A stretch of DNA of 64,000 nt. Origin: Sphingobacteriales bacterium 44-15 (lineage in GTDB: Bacteria > Bacteroidota > Bacteroidia > Chitinophagales > Chitinophagaceae). Numbering within the stretch: the first letter of the stretch is position 1; every line of letters starts with the position of its first letter. Below are positions 8,125 through 17,392 of this stretch, one piece after another. Location: positions 23,965 through 87,964 of the forward strand of contig MKWG01000013.1 of NCBI GenBank assembly GCA_001899685.1, written 5' to 3'. Position numbers and translations under genes: made by a program. Under the pieces are notes generated by a model, which saw only the letters and a program-made list of their open reading frames with translations, did no database searches and was not told where the DNA came from.

Positions 8125-8511
8125 TTAATACTCGCTGTTATAATCTCTTTTATTATACCCACCGCGGTCACGGTCGCGGTATCCGCCGCCACCGCCTTTG
8201 TTGTATCCGCCACCGCCGCCACCGAAGCTTCTCTTCTTAAATCCGCCGCCACCGCCGCCGGATTTAGCAGGTCTTTCCTGGGCTTCGTTGATAACGATTT
8301 TTCTGCCCAGTATTTCTTTGTCGTAAAGGCTGCTAAGCGCATTCTGTGCTTCTGAATCGTTCTCCATTTCTACAAAACCAAAGCCCTTGCTTCTTCCGGT
8401 TTCGCGATCTTTAACGATTTTCAGTGAATTAACGGTTCCGTACTGTTCAAAGAGATTTCTAAGGTCGTCCTCTGTCATTGTCCAGGAGAGGTTGCCTACA
8501 TACAGGTTCAT
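8125..8511 (-). CDS. RRM-domain RNA-binding protein with glycine-rich tail
   Basis: A 128-residue protein: one RNA recognition motif (residues 1-~75) with RNP2 LYVGNL and RNP1 KGFGFVEM, then a Gly/Arg/Lys/Tyr-rich tail with runs of Gly and RDRDRGGY. This architecture matches the bacterial RRM proteins abundant in Bacteroidota and cyanobacteria, thought to act as global RNA-binding proteins. The gene is monocistronic with its own terminator; a ~260-base gene-free stretch separates it from rplI and probably holds its leader. Confidence 0.93.
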   Translation of the reverse strand: MNLYVGNLSWTMTEDDLRNLFEQYGTVNSLKIVKDRETGRSKGFGFVEMENDSEAQNALSSLYDKEILGRKIVINEAQERPAKSGGGGGGFKKRSFGGGGGGYNKGGGGGYRDRDRGGYNKRDYNSEY

Positions 8512-8731
8512 TGTAACAAATTTAAATAAGTGAAAATTGAAAAAATAGTAATGAAAACATAGTCGCTACAATGATCTTGGACCCGGAGGTTAGCCGTAAA
8601 ACCAGCCAGAATAGGAACTAATGGGCATTACTTTACATGTGAAGATAGTATTTTCTAAAGTAATAGCATACAAATAATACTATATTTATTAATTACCCAA
8701 CAGCGGTAAGTATAAACATATAGCAATATAA

Positions 8732-8759
8732 AAAGGAGGAATTTTGAAGTTCCTCCTTT
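8732..8759 (-). terminator. Intrinsic terminator of the rpsF-rpsR-rplI operon
   Basis: 10-bp perfect stem (8732-8741 with 8750-8759) with an 8-base loop, 13 bases past the rplI stop, followed on the minus strand by T-rich sequence. Confidence 0.8.
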
Positions 8760-8771
8760 CATAAAATCACT

Positions 8772-9218
8772 TTATTCGGCTACCACGTCAAAAACAACTT
8801 CGGTTTCGTTGCCGTTGCCGAAGTCAATTTTGGCTTTATGGGCGCCCAGTTCTTTCACTTCGTCCAGGATATGAATGCGTCTGCGGTCTATTTCGTATCC
8901 TTTTTGATCCCGGATTGCCCTGGCGATCTGTACTGTAGTAACACTTCCGAATATTTTGCCGGAGGTACCGGTTTTAGCGCCAATGCTAAGCGGGCCTTCA
9001 TTCAGCTTACTGATTACCTGGTTAATTTCCGCCAGCAGCTTTTCTTCCTTCTTCTTCAGCTGCTTCAGCTTTTCTTCCAGTTGCTTAAGGTTGGACGGAG
9101 AAGCTTCAATAGCAAATTTTTGAGGAATGAGGTAATTGCGGGCATAACCGCTCTTCACCTTCACCTTTTCATTGGCCGACCCTAAATTATCTACGTCTTT
9201 TATTAAGATTACTTCCAT
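8772..9218 (-). CDS. rplI: 50S ribosomal protein bL9
   Basis: A 148-residue protein with the bL9 N-terminal RNA-binding motif: VKVKSGYARNYLIPQKFA, then the long central helix (rich in Lys, Glu and Leu, ~residues 40-75) and the C-terminal domain with GSVTTVQIARAI. Full family length. Last gene of the rpsF-rpsR-rplI operon; it starts 10 bases after the rpsR stop and has a near-perfect Shine-Dalgarno sequence, unlike most genes in the window. Confidence 0.97.
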   Translation of the reverse strand: MEVILIKDVDNLGSANEKVKVKSGYARNYLIPQKFAIEASPSNLKQLEEKLKQLKKKEEKLLAEINQVISKLNEGPLSIGAKTGTSGKIFGSVTTVQIARAIRDQKGYEIDRRRIHILDEVKELGAHKAKIDFGNGNETEVVFDVVAE

Positions 9219-9223
9219 GATTG

Positions 9224-9230
9224 CCCTCCT
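9224..9230 (-). promoter_or_regulatory. Strong Shine-Dalgarno sequence of rplI
   Basis: On the minus strand AGGAGGG, 5 bases before the rplI ATG. Its first bases are the rpsR stop codon (TAG). Extended complementarity to the 16S 3' end is unusual for Bacteroidota, where ribosomes normally hide the anti-Shine-Dalgarno. Confidence 0.85.
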
Positions 9231-9495
9231 ACTTTAAAAGATCAGTTACGTAAGGTAATAGCGCCATCTGACGGGCTTTTTTAATAGCATCCGATACTTT
9301 GCGCTGGTATTTCAAAGAATTCCCGGTAATACGGCGGGGTAGCATTTTACCCTGTTCGTTCAGGAACTTCTTCAAGAACTCCACGTCTTTGTAATCAATG
9401 TATTTGATGCCATACTTCTTAAAGCGGCAGAATTTCTTCCGGGGCTTCTCGGTTTTGATAGCCGTCAGGTATTTGATCTCATTAGCTTTTGCCAT
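9229..9495 (-). CDS. rpsR: 30S ribosomal protein bS18
   Basis: An 88-residue protein with the bS18 core: [22 protein letters not shown], then the C-terminal part with [10 protein letters not shown] and the signature run [16 protein letters not shown]. In Flavobacteriia structures bS18 together with bS21 and bS6 forms the pocket that sequesters the 16S 3' tail. It is preceded by GGAGGT inside the end of rpsF, 8 bases before its ATG. Confidence 0.97.
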   Translation of the reverse strand: MAKANEIKYLTAIKTEKPRKKFCRFKKYGIKYIDYKDVEFLKKFLNEQGKMLPRRITGNSLKYQRKVSDAIKKARQMALLPYVTDLLK

Positions 9496-9496
9496 G

Positions 9497-9853
9497 TTAT
9501 TCTACCTCCGCTTTTTCGTTTTTGTAATTTACGCCACTTTTCTTCCTGGCATTGTAGGCGACGGCGTATTTGTCGAGCCTGGTTACCATGTGACGCAATA
9601 CCTGCTCGTCACGCAGCAGTTGGATCTTCAAAGTTTCATTGAAGCTGGATGGCGCAGTAAATTCCACAACCCAGTAAATACCTGTAGTTTTTTTCTGGAT
9701 GGGATACGCCAGTGATTTTAACCCCCAGGGGTTAGAATGCACGATCTCTCCGCCTGTTTCGGCGACCAGATCGGCATATTTTTTCTGAGCAGCTTTAAAT
9801 TCGTCTTCGCTCAGAACAGGGGTAAAAATCACCATCAATTCGTAATTGTTCAT
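9497..9853 (-). CDS. rpsF: 30S ribosomal protein bS6
   Basis: A 118-residue protein of the bS6 family: [18 protein letters not shown] at the start, then [22 protein letters not shown], the typical second beta strand block. First gene of the operon. Its own leader has only a weak CAGGG before the ATG, contrasting with the two downstream cistrons. bS6 pairs with bS18 on the 30S platform. Confidence 0.96.
   Translation of the reverse strand: MNNYELMVIFTPVLSEDEFKAAQKKYADLVAETGGEIVHSNPWGLKSLAYPIQKKTTGIYWVVEFTAPSSFNETLKIQLLRDEQVLRHMVTRLDKYAVAYNARKKSGVNYKNEKAEVE
9504..9509 (-). promoter_or_regulatory. Strong Shine-Dalgarno sequence of rpsR
   Basis: GGAGGT on the minus strand with an 8-base spacer to the rpsR ATG. 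It lies within the last codons of rpsF (encoding Ala-Glu-Val), so it is both coding and signal sequence. Confidence 0.82.
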
Positions 9854-9887
9854 TACCCTGAATTTTAGTGTAAAAAAATATGGGGTG

Positions 9888-9895
9888 CAAAGGTA
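9888..9895 (-). promoter_or_regulatory. -7 promoter element of the rpsF operon
   Basis: TACCTTTG on the minus strand, 34 bases before the rpsF ATG, followed by GCACCCC. Matches TAnnTTTG; no clear -33 element. Confidence 0.7.
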
Positions 9896-9957
9896 GTTTT
9901 TTTTATCATATCTCCTAAAGCCAGGGCGGAATTATTTGTTGTTTATGGTTTTTAGTC

Positions 9958-10045
9958 TATAGTTCCTAATAGACGAAAGTCTATTGCCTGTTACCTCGCA
10001 ACCTGCAACCCGTAACCCTTAACTTGAAACCATAAACCCGAAACT
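9958..10045. repeat. AACCTGCAACC/TTGAAACC-type intergenic repeat between divergent genes
   Basis: Short imperfect units (AACCTGCAACC, CGTAACCCTTAAC, TTGAAACCATAAACC, CGAAACTT) follow an inverted pair TAGTCTATAG...AGACGAAAGTCTA. It occupies the shared upstream region of rpsF (leftward) and htpG (rightward). Similar units recur at 58.9-59.1 kb and 61.55 kb. Confidence 0.5.
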
Positions 10046-10138
10046 TATGCTTGCCAACCTGTCAGTGACAACTCAAATGGCATTTTATTTGTCCCGCTTG
10101 GACGTCATATTATAATATTTATATAATTAAAAATAGTT

Positions 10139-11989
10139 ATGCAAAAGGGAAACATACGTGTTCAAACGGAAAATATCTTTCCTATCATCAAGAAATTCCT
10201 GTACAGCGAACATGATATCTTTTTAAGAGAGCTGGTAAGTAATGCCGTAGATGCTACTCAAAAACTGAAGACACTTTCGTCTATAGGCGAAGCCAAAGGA
10301 GAACTGGGTGAGCTGAGAATTGATATAACGCTTGATGCTGACGCAAAAACACTTACCATTTCCGACCGGGGAGTGGGTATGACCGCAGAAGAAGTGGACA
10401 AATACCTTAACCAGGTGGCATTCAGCGGTGCGGAAGAGTTTTTACAAAAATATAAAGGGCAGAATGATGCCAATATTATCGGTCATTTTGGCCTGGGCTT
10501 CTATTCCTCCTTTATGGTGAGCGATAAGGTAGAAGTAATTACCAAATCGTGCAAGGCAGACAAAAGTGCTGTGAGATGGGAGTGTGACGGAAGCCCCGAA
10601 TTTACCCTGGAAGAAACAGAAAAGCAGGAAAGGGGAACGGATATCATCCTTCACATTAACGAAGAAAGCAAAGAGTTTTTAGAGGCCGGGAGGATCAGGC
10701 AGATCCTTGAAAAATTCTGCCGTTTCTTACCGGTGCCTATCTTTTTTGAAGATAAACAGATCAATAATACTACTCCCGCATGGACAAAGAAACCATCAGA
10801 ATTAACCACTGAAGATTATCAGAATTTCTATAAGGAATTATATCCTTTCAATGAGACGCCTCTTTTCTGGATCCATCTCAATGTAGATTATCCTTTTAAC
10901 CTTACAGGTATCTTATACTTCCCGAAGATCAGGCAGAGCTACGAAATACAAAAAGACAAAATACAACTATACAGCAACCAGGTATTTGTTACCGATGAAG
11001 TAAAAGATATAGTGCCTGAGTTCTTGATGCTGCTCCAGGGTGTGATTGACTCCCCTGATATTCCGCTTAATGTAAGCCGCAGCTACCTGCAGGGCGATCC
11101 TAATGTTAAAAAAATAAACAACTATATCACCAGGAAGGTGGCTGACAAACTGGATGAAATATTTGCTAAAGAAAGAAAGGAATTTGAAGAAAAATGGGAA
11201 AGTATTGGCCTGTTTGTGAAGTATGGAATGATGACCGACGATAAATTTTTTGAGAAAGCAAATAAGTTCAATCTTTTTGAAGATGTGGATGGCGGTAAAT
11301 TTTATACGCTTGAAGAATACAGGCTGGCTGCTGAAACCCTGCAAAAAAATAAAGACGGCAAGCTGGTTATTTTATACACTACCAACCCTGTGCAGCAGGA
11401 TGCTTATATACAGCAGGCAAAAGCGAAAGGCTATATTGTTGTAAAGATGGAAACGATAGTGGATTCGGCATTTATTAACCAGGTAGAGCATAAATTAGAA
11501 AATGTGACCTTTACCCGTGTGGACGCGGATATTGCAGACAATCTTATTGATAAACAGGAGGGCGGGGATACGGTGCTTAATAAGGAAGAAGAGGAAAAGT
11601 TGAAAGTGCTCTTCGACCTTAAAGTGCCAGACATTAATATGACTGTGGAAGTGAAAGGGTTGACCCCTGAAGCGCCCCCCGTAGTGGCAACGAGGCCGGA
11701 GTTTATGCGGCGCATGAAAGATATGGCTGCGGTAGGTGGCGGCATGGCGGCTTTTTATGCCAATATGCCTGATGAGGTATTGCTGACTGTAAATGGCAAC
11801 CACCCTATTTTCCAAGGCATACTCAGCGAAAACGATAAAGGAAAACAGGAGAAGTTTGTACATAACCTGGCGGATCTTGCACTGCTTTCGCAGGGACTGC
11901 TCAAAGGCAATAATCTTACGGAATTTATTAACCGCAGTGTGGAATTACTGGGAGACGAAAAGAAGAGCAGGATCATCCTCGAATCCTAA
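10139..11989 (+). CDS. htpG: Molecular chaperone HtpG (Hsp90)
   Basis: A 616-residue bacterial Hsp90, close to the usual 620-630. The N-terminal ATPase domain has the GHKL boxes LRELVSNAVDATQKL, ISDRGVGMT and IIGHFGLGFYSSFMV; the middle domain has LYSNQVFVTDEVKDIVPEF and SPDIPLNVSRSYLQGD with the catalytic Arg loop; the C-terminal dimerisation domain is complete. ATP-dependent folding chaperone in the cytoplasm. The ATG at 10139 follows a very AT-rich leader. No sigma-32-type promoter is evident. A strong terminator follows. Confidence 0.97.
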   Translation: MQKGNIRVQTENIFPIIKKFLYSEHDIFLRELVSNAVDATQKLKTLSSIGEAKGELGELRIDITLDADAKTLTISDRGVGMTAEEVDKYLNQVAFSGAEEFLQKYKGQNDANIIGHFGLGFYSSFMVSDKVEVITKSCKADKSAVRWECDGSPEFTLEETEKQERGTDIILHINEESKEFLEAGRIRQILEKFCRFLPVPIFFEDKQINNTTPAWTKKPSELTTEDYQNFYKELYPFNETPLFWIHLNVDYPFNLTGILYFPKIRQSYEIQKDKIQLYSNQVFVTDEVKDIVPEFLMLLQGVIDSPDIPLNVSRSYLQGDPNVKKINNYITRKVADKLDEIFAKERKEFEEKWESIGLFVKYGMMTDDKFFEKANKFNLFEDVDGGKFYTLEEYRLAAETLQKNKDGKLVILYTTNPVQQDAYIQQAKAKGYIVVKMETIVDSAFINQVEHKLENVTFTRVDADIADNLIDKQEGGDTVLNKEEEEKLKVLFDLKVPDINMTVEVKGLTPEAPPVVATRPEFMRRMKDMAAVGGGMAAFYANMPDEVLLTVNGNHPIFQGILSENDKGKQEKFVHNLADLALLSQGLLKGNNLTEFINRSVELLGDEKKSRIILES

Positions 11990-12012
11990 GAAAGTCCTGT
12001 TTCAGATCATAT

Positions 12013-12040
12013 AATGCCCGGTATATGCCGGGCATTTTTT
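12013..12040 (+). terminator. Intrinsic terminator of htpG
   Basis: 9-bp GC-rich stem (12013-12021 with 12028-12036), 6-base loop, and a T run to 12041. Lies 24 bases past the htpG stop and may also serve the converging methyltransferase gene. Confidence 0.88.
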
Positions 12041-12053
12041 TATAAAGTCCTGT

Positions 12054-12743
12054 CTATTCGTTTGTCCGGGGCTCTTTTTTCAATATGACCCCATCCAGCC
12101 ACTTCAGCTTCCGCTTTCTGTATACCGGCTCATATTCAAAATCAAAGAAGACTTCTATATGCTTTGGGCTTGCATAGAGGAAATAGACTGTTCTGGGATA
12201 GCGATCAGTAGAGTCTTCTACTTTTTCAAGAAATGCCCTGATCGTTGTGTCGTCAAACGGGTTGAACATAAAAAACACAGATTCGTCCGGCTGTATTTTA
12301 TATTCAGCTACATTGTCGCAGATCACTTCGTATTGTACTGATGGGAACAATTGAACGATGTTGCGCATATTTTCTTCGGCGGACATACATACTTCTGCTG
12401 CAAAATCAATTCCCCGAATAGTGGTAAAGCCATAGTGTACGGCCACTGCCATAGCCCGGCCTTTGCCGCAGCCCAGGTCAGTGAAAGACCGGCTTGCTCC
12501 CATTTCGGTTATGCGTTGAAGTAATGCTTCCAGAATATAGAAATTGACTGCTTCGTAGCGGGAGGATCTGGAAATATCTCCGTTGCGGATGGTGAGCCGG
12601 GAAAGTTCTGCAGGAATGAATGTATTGAGCTTATACTTTTTCTCTCCCTTTATTTCATGAAATAATATGAACAGCGCTAAACGGGGGTTCCAGTTGGAAG
12701 CAAAATACCAGAATAACTTTATATGGTTTACCCACTTGTTCAA
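12054..12743 (-). CDS. Class I SAM-dependent methyltransferase
   Basis: A 229-residue protein with a Rossmann methyltransferase core: FTDLGCGKGRAM (motif I, about residues 87-98), the acidic residue of motif II in RGIDFAAEV, and a motif IV-like FFMFNPFDD. Substrate is unknown; the NPFDD block differs from the NPPY of N6-adenine methyltransferases. The start overlaps the recJ stop by four bases (ATGA), so it is translated with recJ. No signal peptide, so cytoplasmic. Confidence 0.8.
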   Translation of the reverse strand: MNKWVNHIKLFWYFASNWNPRLALFILFHEIKGEKKYKLNTFIPAELSRLTIRNGDISRSSRYEAVNFYILEALLQRITEMGASRSFTDLGCGKGRAMAVAVHYGFTTIRGIDFAAEVCMSAEENMRNIVQLFPSVQYEVICDNVAEYKIQPDESVFFMFNPFDDTTIRAFLEKVEDSTDRYPRTVYFLYASPKHIEVFFDFEYEPVYRKRKLKWLDGVILKKEPRTNE

Positions 12744-14449
12744 TTAACGCTCAGTCTAAAGTCAATTACTTTGATCTGGAGGCTTTTTTCGCCGTTCCAT
12801 TCATTTTCATCAATCGTAAAAACAATATCAACGGGCGCTTTCTGAAGCAGTAGTGGAAATTTATCCGCCATCTGGAACCCGATCCCTCCAATGGTTGAAT
12901 CTCCCTGGCGCAGCGAAAATCTGATATGTTGCTCTTTTACCACCCGGGAATAGCCGGTATCTGTCAGGTTCCTGCAAATAAATACAGGGCGCAGATTGTC
13001 AGGTCCGAAAGGTTCCATCTGGCAAATGATATTGTAGAATCCGGTTTTGATATCTGCGATGTTCAGCTCGGCATCAATATTAATTACCGGGATACGTTGC
13101 TCCGGTTCGATACGCGACCTTACCGCTTCTTCAAATCTCAGGCTGAAAGATGCCACCTGCCCGGGGAGCATGGTCATTCCTGCCGCTGCAAAGTGCCCGC
13201 CATAACCTAAGAGATGCTCCCGGCATTCATGTACCGCCTCATAGAGATTAAAACCCGGGACGCTCCTGGCGCTCCCGGCAACGATTTCGCCGCTTTGTGT
13301 AAGCACTACGGTTGGGCGGTAGTATTTTTCAATCAGCCTTGATGCAACAATCCCCACTACCCCTTTGTGCCACCCTGGCTGGAATACTACTGTGGAATAT
13401 CGCTCCGTCAGCTCAGGGTCATTGTCAATGATGCTTAATGCCTGTTCGGTTATACTGCTGTCTGCTTCCTTACGGTCATCATTATCATTATGGAGCAGTT
13501 CCGCCAGTTTAAGCGCCTGCTCATAATCCTGTTCAATAAAAAGCTGCACAGCTTTTTTCGCATCGTCCATCCTGCCTGCAGCATTTATACGTGGCGCTAT
13601 CACAAATACGAGAGTATTGACATGAATGATCCCTTTCTGAAAACCGCTCAGTTGCATAAGCGCTTTTATCCCTGCTGACGGATTTTCATTTGCCTGCTTT
13701 ATGCCATAATAAGCTAGTATCCTGTTTTCACCGGTGATGGGAACAATATCTGCTGCTATTGCAGTAGCTACAAGGTCAAGATAACAATAGCAGGATGATT
13801 CAGGCATTTCAAGCCGTTTGGCCAATGCAGAGATCAGCTTAAAGCCGATGCCGCAACCGCATAATTCTTTGTAAGGATAAGGACAATCAGTTTGTTTGGG
13901 ATTAAGAATGGCTACGGCATTGGGAAGCTCTTTGTCGGGCAGGTGGTGGTCGCAGATGATAAAATCTATATTCAGAGACCGGGCATAATCTACCAGTGAA
14001 GCTGATTTTATGCCGCAGTCTAAAGCGACAATGAGCTGTATACCATTTTTTTTTGCAAAATCAATTCCCTGTTTAGAAACGCCATATCCTTCTCTGTAGC
14101 GATGAGGTACATAATAGAATATATGCTGTGGGATATAAATTTTTTGAAGAAACTGAAACATCAGCGCTACCGCCGTTGTGCCGTCCACATCATAGTCTCC
14201 GAAAACAAGTATTTTTTCCCTTCTTGCAAAAGCACCCGTTAGTCTTGTGAGCGCCTTGTCCATATCCTTCATCAGCATGGGATCATGCAGACCGGCAAGC
14301 TGGGGACGGAAATATGCTTTGGCTGCTTCGTAGTCATACACTCCTCTCTGCGCAAGTATATTGCAGAGCACCGGGTGAATTTTTATCTGCCCGGCTAATT
14401 GCCGGGCTTTTTCAACAGGTGTTTCCCGTATTGTCCATCGTTTTTCCAT
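12740..14449 (-). CDS. recJ: Single-stranded-DNA-specific exonuclease RecJ
   Basis: A 569-residue DHH-family 5'-3' exonuclease, of usual RecJ length. Motifs: VFGDYDVDGTTAVALM (motif I), LDCGIKS (motif II), DHHLPDKELP (motif III, the DHH), RINAAGRMDDA, and the DHHA1 glycine-rich GYGGHFAAAGMT. The C-terminal ~150 residues form the OB-like domain. RecJ acts in RecF-type recombination and mismatch repair. It is 11 bases after the polyprenyl synthase gene and overlaps the methyltransferase gene: a three-gene leftward operon. Confidence 0.95.
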   Translation of the reverse strand: MEKRWTIRETPVEKARQLAGQIKIHPVLCNILAQRGVYDYEAAKAYFRPQLAGLHDPMLMKDMDKALTRLTGAFARREKILVFGDYDVDGTTAVALMFQFLQKIYIPQHIFYYVPHRYREGYGVSKQGIDFAKKNGIQLIVALDCGIKSASLVDYARSLNIDFIICDHHLPDKELPNAVAILNPKQTDCPYPYKELCGCGIGFKLISALAKRLEMPESSCYCYLDLVATAIAADIVPITGENRILAYYGIKQANENPSAGIKALMQLSGFQKGIIHVNTLVFVIAPRINAAGRMDDAKKAVQLFIEQDYEQALKLAELLHNDNDDRKEADSSITEQALSIIDNDPELTERYSTVVFQPGWHKGVVGIVASRLIEKYYRPTVVLTQSGEIVAGSARSVPGFNLYEAVHECREHLLGYGGHFAAAGMTMLPGQVASFSLRFEEAVRSRIEPEQRIPVINIDAELNIADIKTGFYNIICQMEPFGPDNLRPVFICRNLTDTGYSRVVKEQHIRFSLRQGDSTIGGIGFQMADKFPLLLQKAPVDIVFTIDENEWNGEKSLQIKVIDFRLSVN

Positions 14450-14460
14450 TACTGTATAGG

Positions 14461-15423
14461 TTAGTGTTTGCGATCGGTGGTGTAATTTACTAATTCTTCA
14501 AGCGCCATCCTGGTTTCTGACGGCGGAAATTCACGTAAAAGTGTTAACGCCTTTTCGCGGTATTCATTCATTTTGCCGATACCATATTGTATACCTCCTG
14601 CTTGCCTTACCTGTGCTATCACATAATTCACGCGTTCCTTTATCCGGTTCTGGTTCTTCAGGATGTATATAAGCTCGCGCCGTTTGGCAGCATTAATATT
14701 ATTAAGGGTATATATTAAAGGCAGGGTAAGCTTTTTTTCTTTAATATCATTTCCTGTAGGCTTGCCTATAGCATCAGTGCCGTAGTCGAAAAGATCATCC
14801 TTGATTTGAAAAGCAATGCCTGTCCATTCACCAAACTGCCTCAGTTTTTCGGTTATTTCTTGATTTTCCGATCCGGACCAGGCGCCTACCGCGCAGGCTG
14901 AAGCTAAAAGAGAAGCTGTTTTTGCTCTGATGATCTCAAAATAAATAGATTCGTCTAAGTTCAATCCTCTGGCTTTCTCAATCTGCAAGAGTTCTCCTTC
15001 ACTCATTTTGCGGACTGCATCAGATAAGATCTGCAGGATCCTGTAATCGCCGCCGTCTAAAGAAAGCAATAACCCTTTGCTTAGAAGATAGTCTCCCACC
15101 AAAACGGAAACCTTGGATTTCCAGAGCGCATAAGTAGAAAAAAAACCTCTTCTTTCATATGATTCATCTACAACATCATCATGTACAAGACTGGCAGTGT
15201 GCACTAATTCTACCAGTGAAGCAGCGCGGTAAGTAGCATCAGTAATTCCTCCGCTCAATTTGGCAGAGAGCAATACAAACATTGGTCTTAATTGTTTTCC
15301 CTTGCGCTTAACTATGTATTGCATTATCCTGTCCAGCAACGGTACGCTGCTTTTCACCGACGCTTTGAATTTGGATTCAAAGACATTCAATTCTTCAGAT
15401 ATTACTTTGCTGGCAAAATTCAT
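14461..15423 (-). CDS. Long-chain polyprenyl diphosphate synthase
   Basis: A 320-residue trans-prenyltransferase that condenses isopentenyl diphosphate units, probably to the side chain of menaquinone. The first aspartate-rich motif is LVHDDVVDES (Asp82, Asp83, Asp86), the second is QIKDDLFDYGTD (about residue 213), and KGKQLRPMFVLLSA is the allylic substrate-binding block. Chain length cannot be read from sequence by eye; octaprenyl or heptaprenyl (IspB/HepT-like) is likely. First gene of the recJ operon. Confidence 0.9.
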   Translation of the reverse strand: MNFASKVISEELNVFESKFKASVKSSVPLLDRIMQYIVKRKGKQLRPMFVLLSAKLSGGITDATYRAASLVELVHTASLVHDDVVDESYERRGFFSTYALWKSKVSVLVGDYLLSKGLLLSLDGGDYRILQILSDAVRKMSEGELLQIEKARGLNLDESIYFEIIRAKTASLLASACAVGAWSGSENQEITEKLRQFGEWTGIAFQIKDDLFDYGTDAIGKPTGNDIKEKKLTLPLIYTLNNINAAKRRELIYILKNQNRIKERVNYVIAQVRQAGGIQYGIGKMNEYREKALTLLREFPPSETRMALEELVNYTTDRKH

Positions 15424-15607
15424 TTTAAAAAAAAGATATATATCGTAACAACTTCTTCTATATTAGGGTACAATAGTCTAAACCTATGCAAGATACCGGT
15501 GTAATTTTATTATTTTAAAAAATTTGCTATTTACTCCTCAATTGATACTTTTGCACTATCCTTCACCTTTGGAATTCCGTATTAATCACATTTTATTTTT
15601 GAAAATT

Positions 15608-17260
15608 ATGGCAGCAAAAAGGATTTTCTTATTGATGGGCTTTTTCGCACTGCTTAACACGTGCCTGTTTGCCCAGGAAAGCACGACTACGGGAAGTTAC
15701 GACTGGAGGGATTCTTCACTAATTCCTTCAAGGAGGCTGGCTCAGCATAATGAGTTTTTGAACAATCAATACAATTTCCCGGCGAAACCCAGGAACCAGT
15801 GGGAGCTTGGTATAAAAGTAGGGACATTTAATATTTTAGGAGATGTTCCTTCACATTTTCCAACACCGGGTTTTGGTATACATGTGAGAAAAGCGCTTGG
15901 CTATGTTTTTTCTTTGCGTGCTGAATATACCTATGGCATGGCAAGTGGAATTAACTGGAGGGAGAGAAAATATGGATTGGGTGACCAGTGGCTGAATGCA
16001 GGGTATGTGCAGGGAACTGATGCGGTATATGACAATTATAAATCAAAGGTACAGGATCTTTCTTTACAGGGGGTGATAACGCTAAATAATATCCGTTTTC
16101 ACAGGGCCAAAACAGGGATGGTGGTGTACGGACTTTTGGGATTAGGTGGAATGATATACGATACCAAGACAAATGTTTTAACCGACGGCAACGCAAAATA
16201 TAATTTTAATACTGTAACTGTTCATAACGATTATAAAGAGCGTAGAGAAACCATAAAACAGGTAAGGGACATTCTTGACAACGGAAGCTATAATGTTAAG
16301 GTGAATAATGGAGGACCTCAGCTTTTTAGTAAACCCTTTAGGCTTTCCGGAACAGTGGGAGCCGGTATCGCATTTAAGCTGAGTGATAAATTGAATCTTG
16401 CGATTGAAGACAGGATCACTATGGTGAATGATGATTTTCTGGATGGTGTAGCCTATCAGATCGCAGTAATACCTGCAGGTGGACGGGTCTTAACTCCCAG
16501 TAAAGATATCTATAACATGGCAAGCATTGGTCTGAACATTAATATCGGTTCAAAATCAGTGCAGCCTTTGTGGTGGATCAACCCGCTGGATTATGCTTAC
16601 AGCGAGCTGAACTCTCCCAAGCATATGAAGATACCCAAGCCTGTGTTGGATGATGCTGACGGCGATGGTATACCTGATCAGTTTGATATGGAACCCAACA
16701 CTCCTGCCGGCGCTGCTGTTGATAGTCACGGGGTAAGCAGGGATACTGATGGCGACGGCGTTCCGGATTACAAAGACAAAGAATTGATCACTCCTACTAT
16801 CTGCCAGCCGGTAGATGCTGATGGTGTTGGTAAATGCCCCTGTCCCGATGAATCATGCTTTGAAGGGTATATGACCAAGAAAGGCGGAGCCGGAGATTGC
16901 GGAATAGGCGACCTGCCGAGTATTTCATTCAATCAGAAAGCCTATAAAGTGTCCAAAGATGCAGAAGCGGTGCTTGCAAGTGTGGCAGACAGGTTGCGCC
17001 AGAATCCCAACTGCCATGTAGTAGTTACCAGCTATACCTGCGAACCTTCCAAATCTTCACAGCAGCTTAGCTGGGACAGGGTAAATGCAGTAATTAATTA
17101 CCTGGTTGAAAAGCAGGGCATTAATTCAGACCGTCTCATCTTTAAATATGGTGAAACAGGGGGCGATTGTAATACTGTGGACCTGAGATCTGCCGAAACC
17201 GGTGATGAAGGTCCTAATACTGTACCGGCTCCGCATCCTAATCTCAGGAGAAGAGGATAG
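15608..17260 (+). CDS. OmpA-family outer-membrane protein with thrombospondin type 3 repeats
   Basis: About 550 residues from the ATG at 15608, chosen because it gives a clean signal peptide (MAAKRIFLLMGFFALLNTCLFAQ); an upstream in-frame TTG would add 28 residues before it. An N-terminal beta-barrel (to ~residue 330) is followed by calcium-binding type 3 repeats DADGDGIPDQFD and DTDGDGVPDYKD, and a C-terminal OmpA peptidoglycan-binding domain (about residues 430-535) with LSWDRVNAVINYLVEKQGI. It should tether the outer membrane to the cell wall. A Cys-rich stretch (CPCPDESC) sits between repeats and OmpA domain. Confidence 0.88.
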   Translation: MAAKRIFLLMGFFALLNTCLFAQESTTTGSYDWRDSSLIPSRRLAQHNEFLNNQYNFPAKPRNQWELGIKVGTFNILGDVPSHFPTPGFGIHVRKALGYVFSLRAEYTYGMASGINWRERKYGLGDQWLNAGYVQGTDAVYDNYKSKVQDLSLQGVITLNNIRFHRAKTGMVVYGLLGLGGMIYDTKTNVLTDGNAKYNFNTVTVHNDYKERRETIKQVRDILDNGSYNVKVNNGGPQLFSKPFRLSGTVGAGIAFKLSDKLNLAIEDRITMVNDDFLDGVAYQIAVIPAGGRVLTPSKDIYNMASIGLNINIGSKSVQPLWWINPLDYAYSELNSPKHMKIPKPVLDDADGDGIPDQFDMEPNTPAGAAVDSHGVSRDTDGDGVPDYKDKELITPTICQPVDADGVGKCPCPDESCFEGYMTKKGGAGDCGIGDLPSISFNQKAYKVSKDAEAVLASVADRLRQNPNCHVVVTSYTCEPSKSSQQLSWDRVNAVINYLVEKQGINSDRLIFKYGETGGDCNTVDLRSAETGDEGPNTVPAPHPNLRRRG

Positions 17261-17285
17261 TTAAACAGGAAATTATTTATATAAG

Positions 17286-17320
17286 AAAGCAAACTCTATT
17301 ATTTCAGAGTTTGCTTTTTT
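17286..17320 (+). terminator. Intrinsic terminator of the OmpA-family gene
   Basis: Perfect 12-bp stem (17286-17297 with 17306-17317), 8-base loop, then T-rich sequence; 25 bases past the stop codon. Confidence 0.9.
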
Positions 17321-17392
17321 TATAAATCCCTTAACGTCTTGCTAAATCTGATAAGATTATTTTTATTTTCTTTAATTATGTCTTAAAACAGC

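Noticed and set aside
8125..8360. Rightward frame with alternating Ala/Val over the RRM gene
   Set aside because: Antisense of the glycine-rich tail codons; low-complexity artefact.
10098..10116. TTGGAC and TATAAT before htpG as an E. coli-type promoter
   Set aside because: The spacing is only 7 bases and Bacteroidota do not use this consensus.
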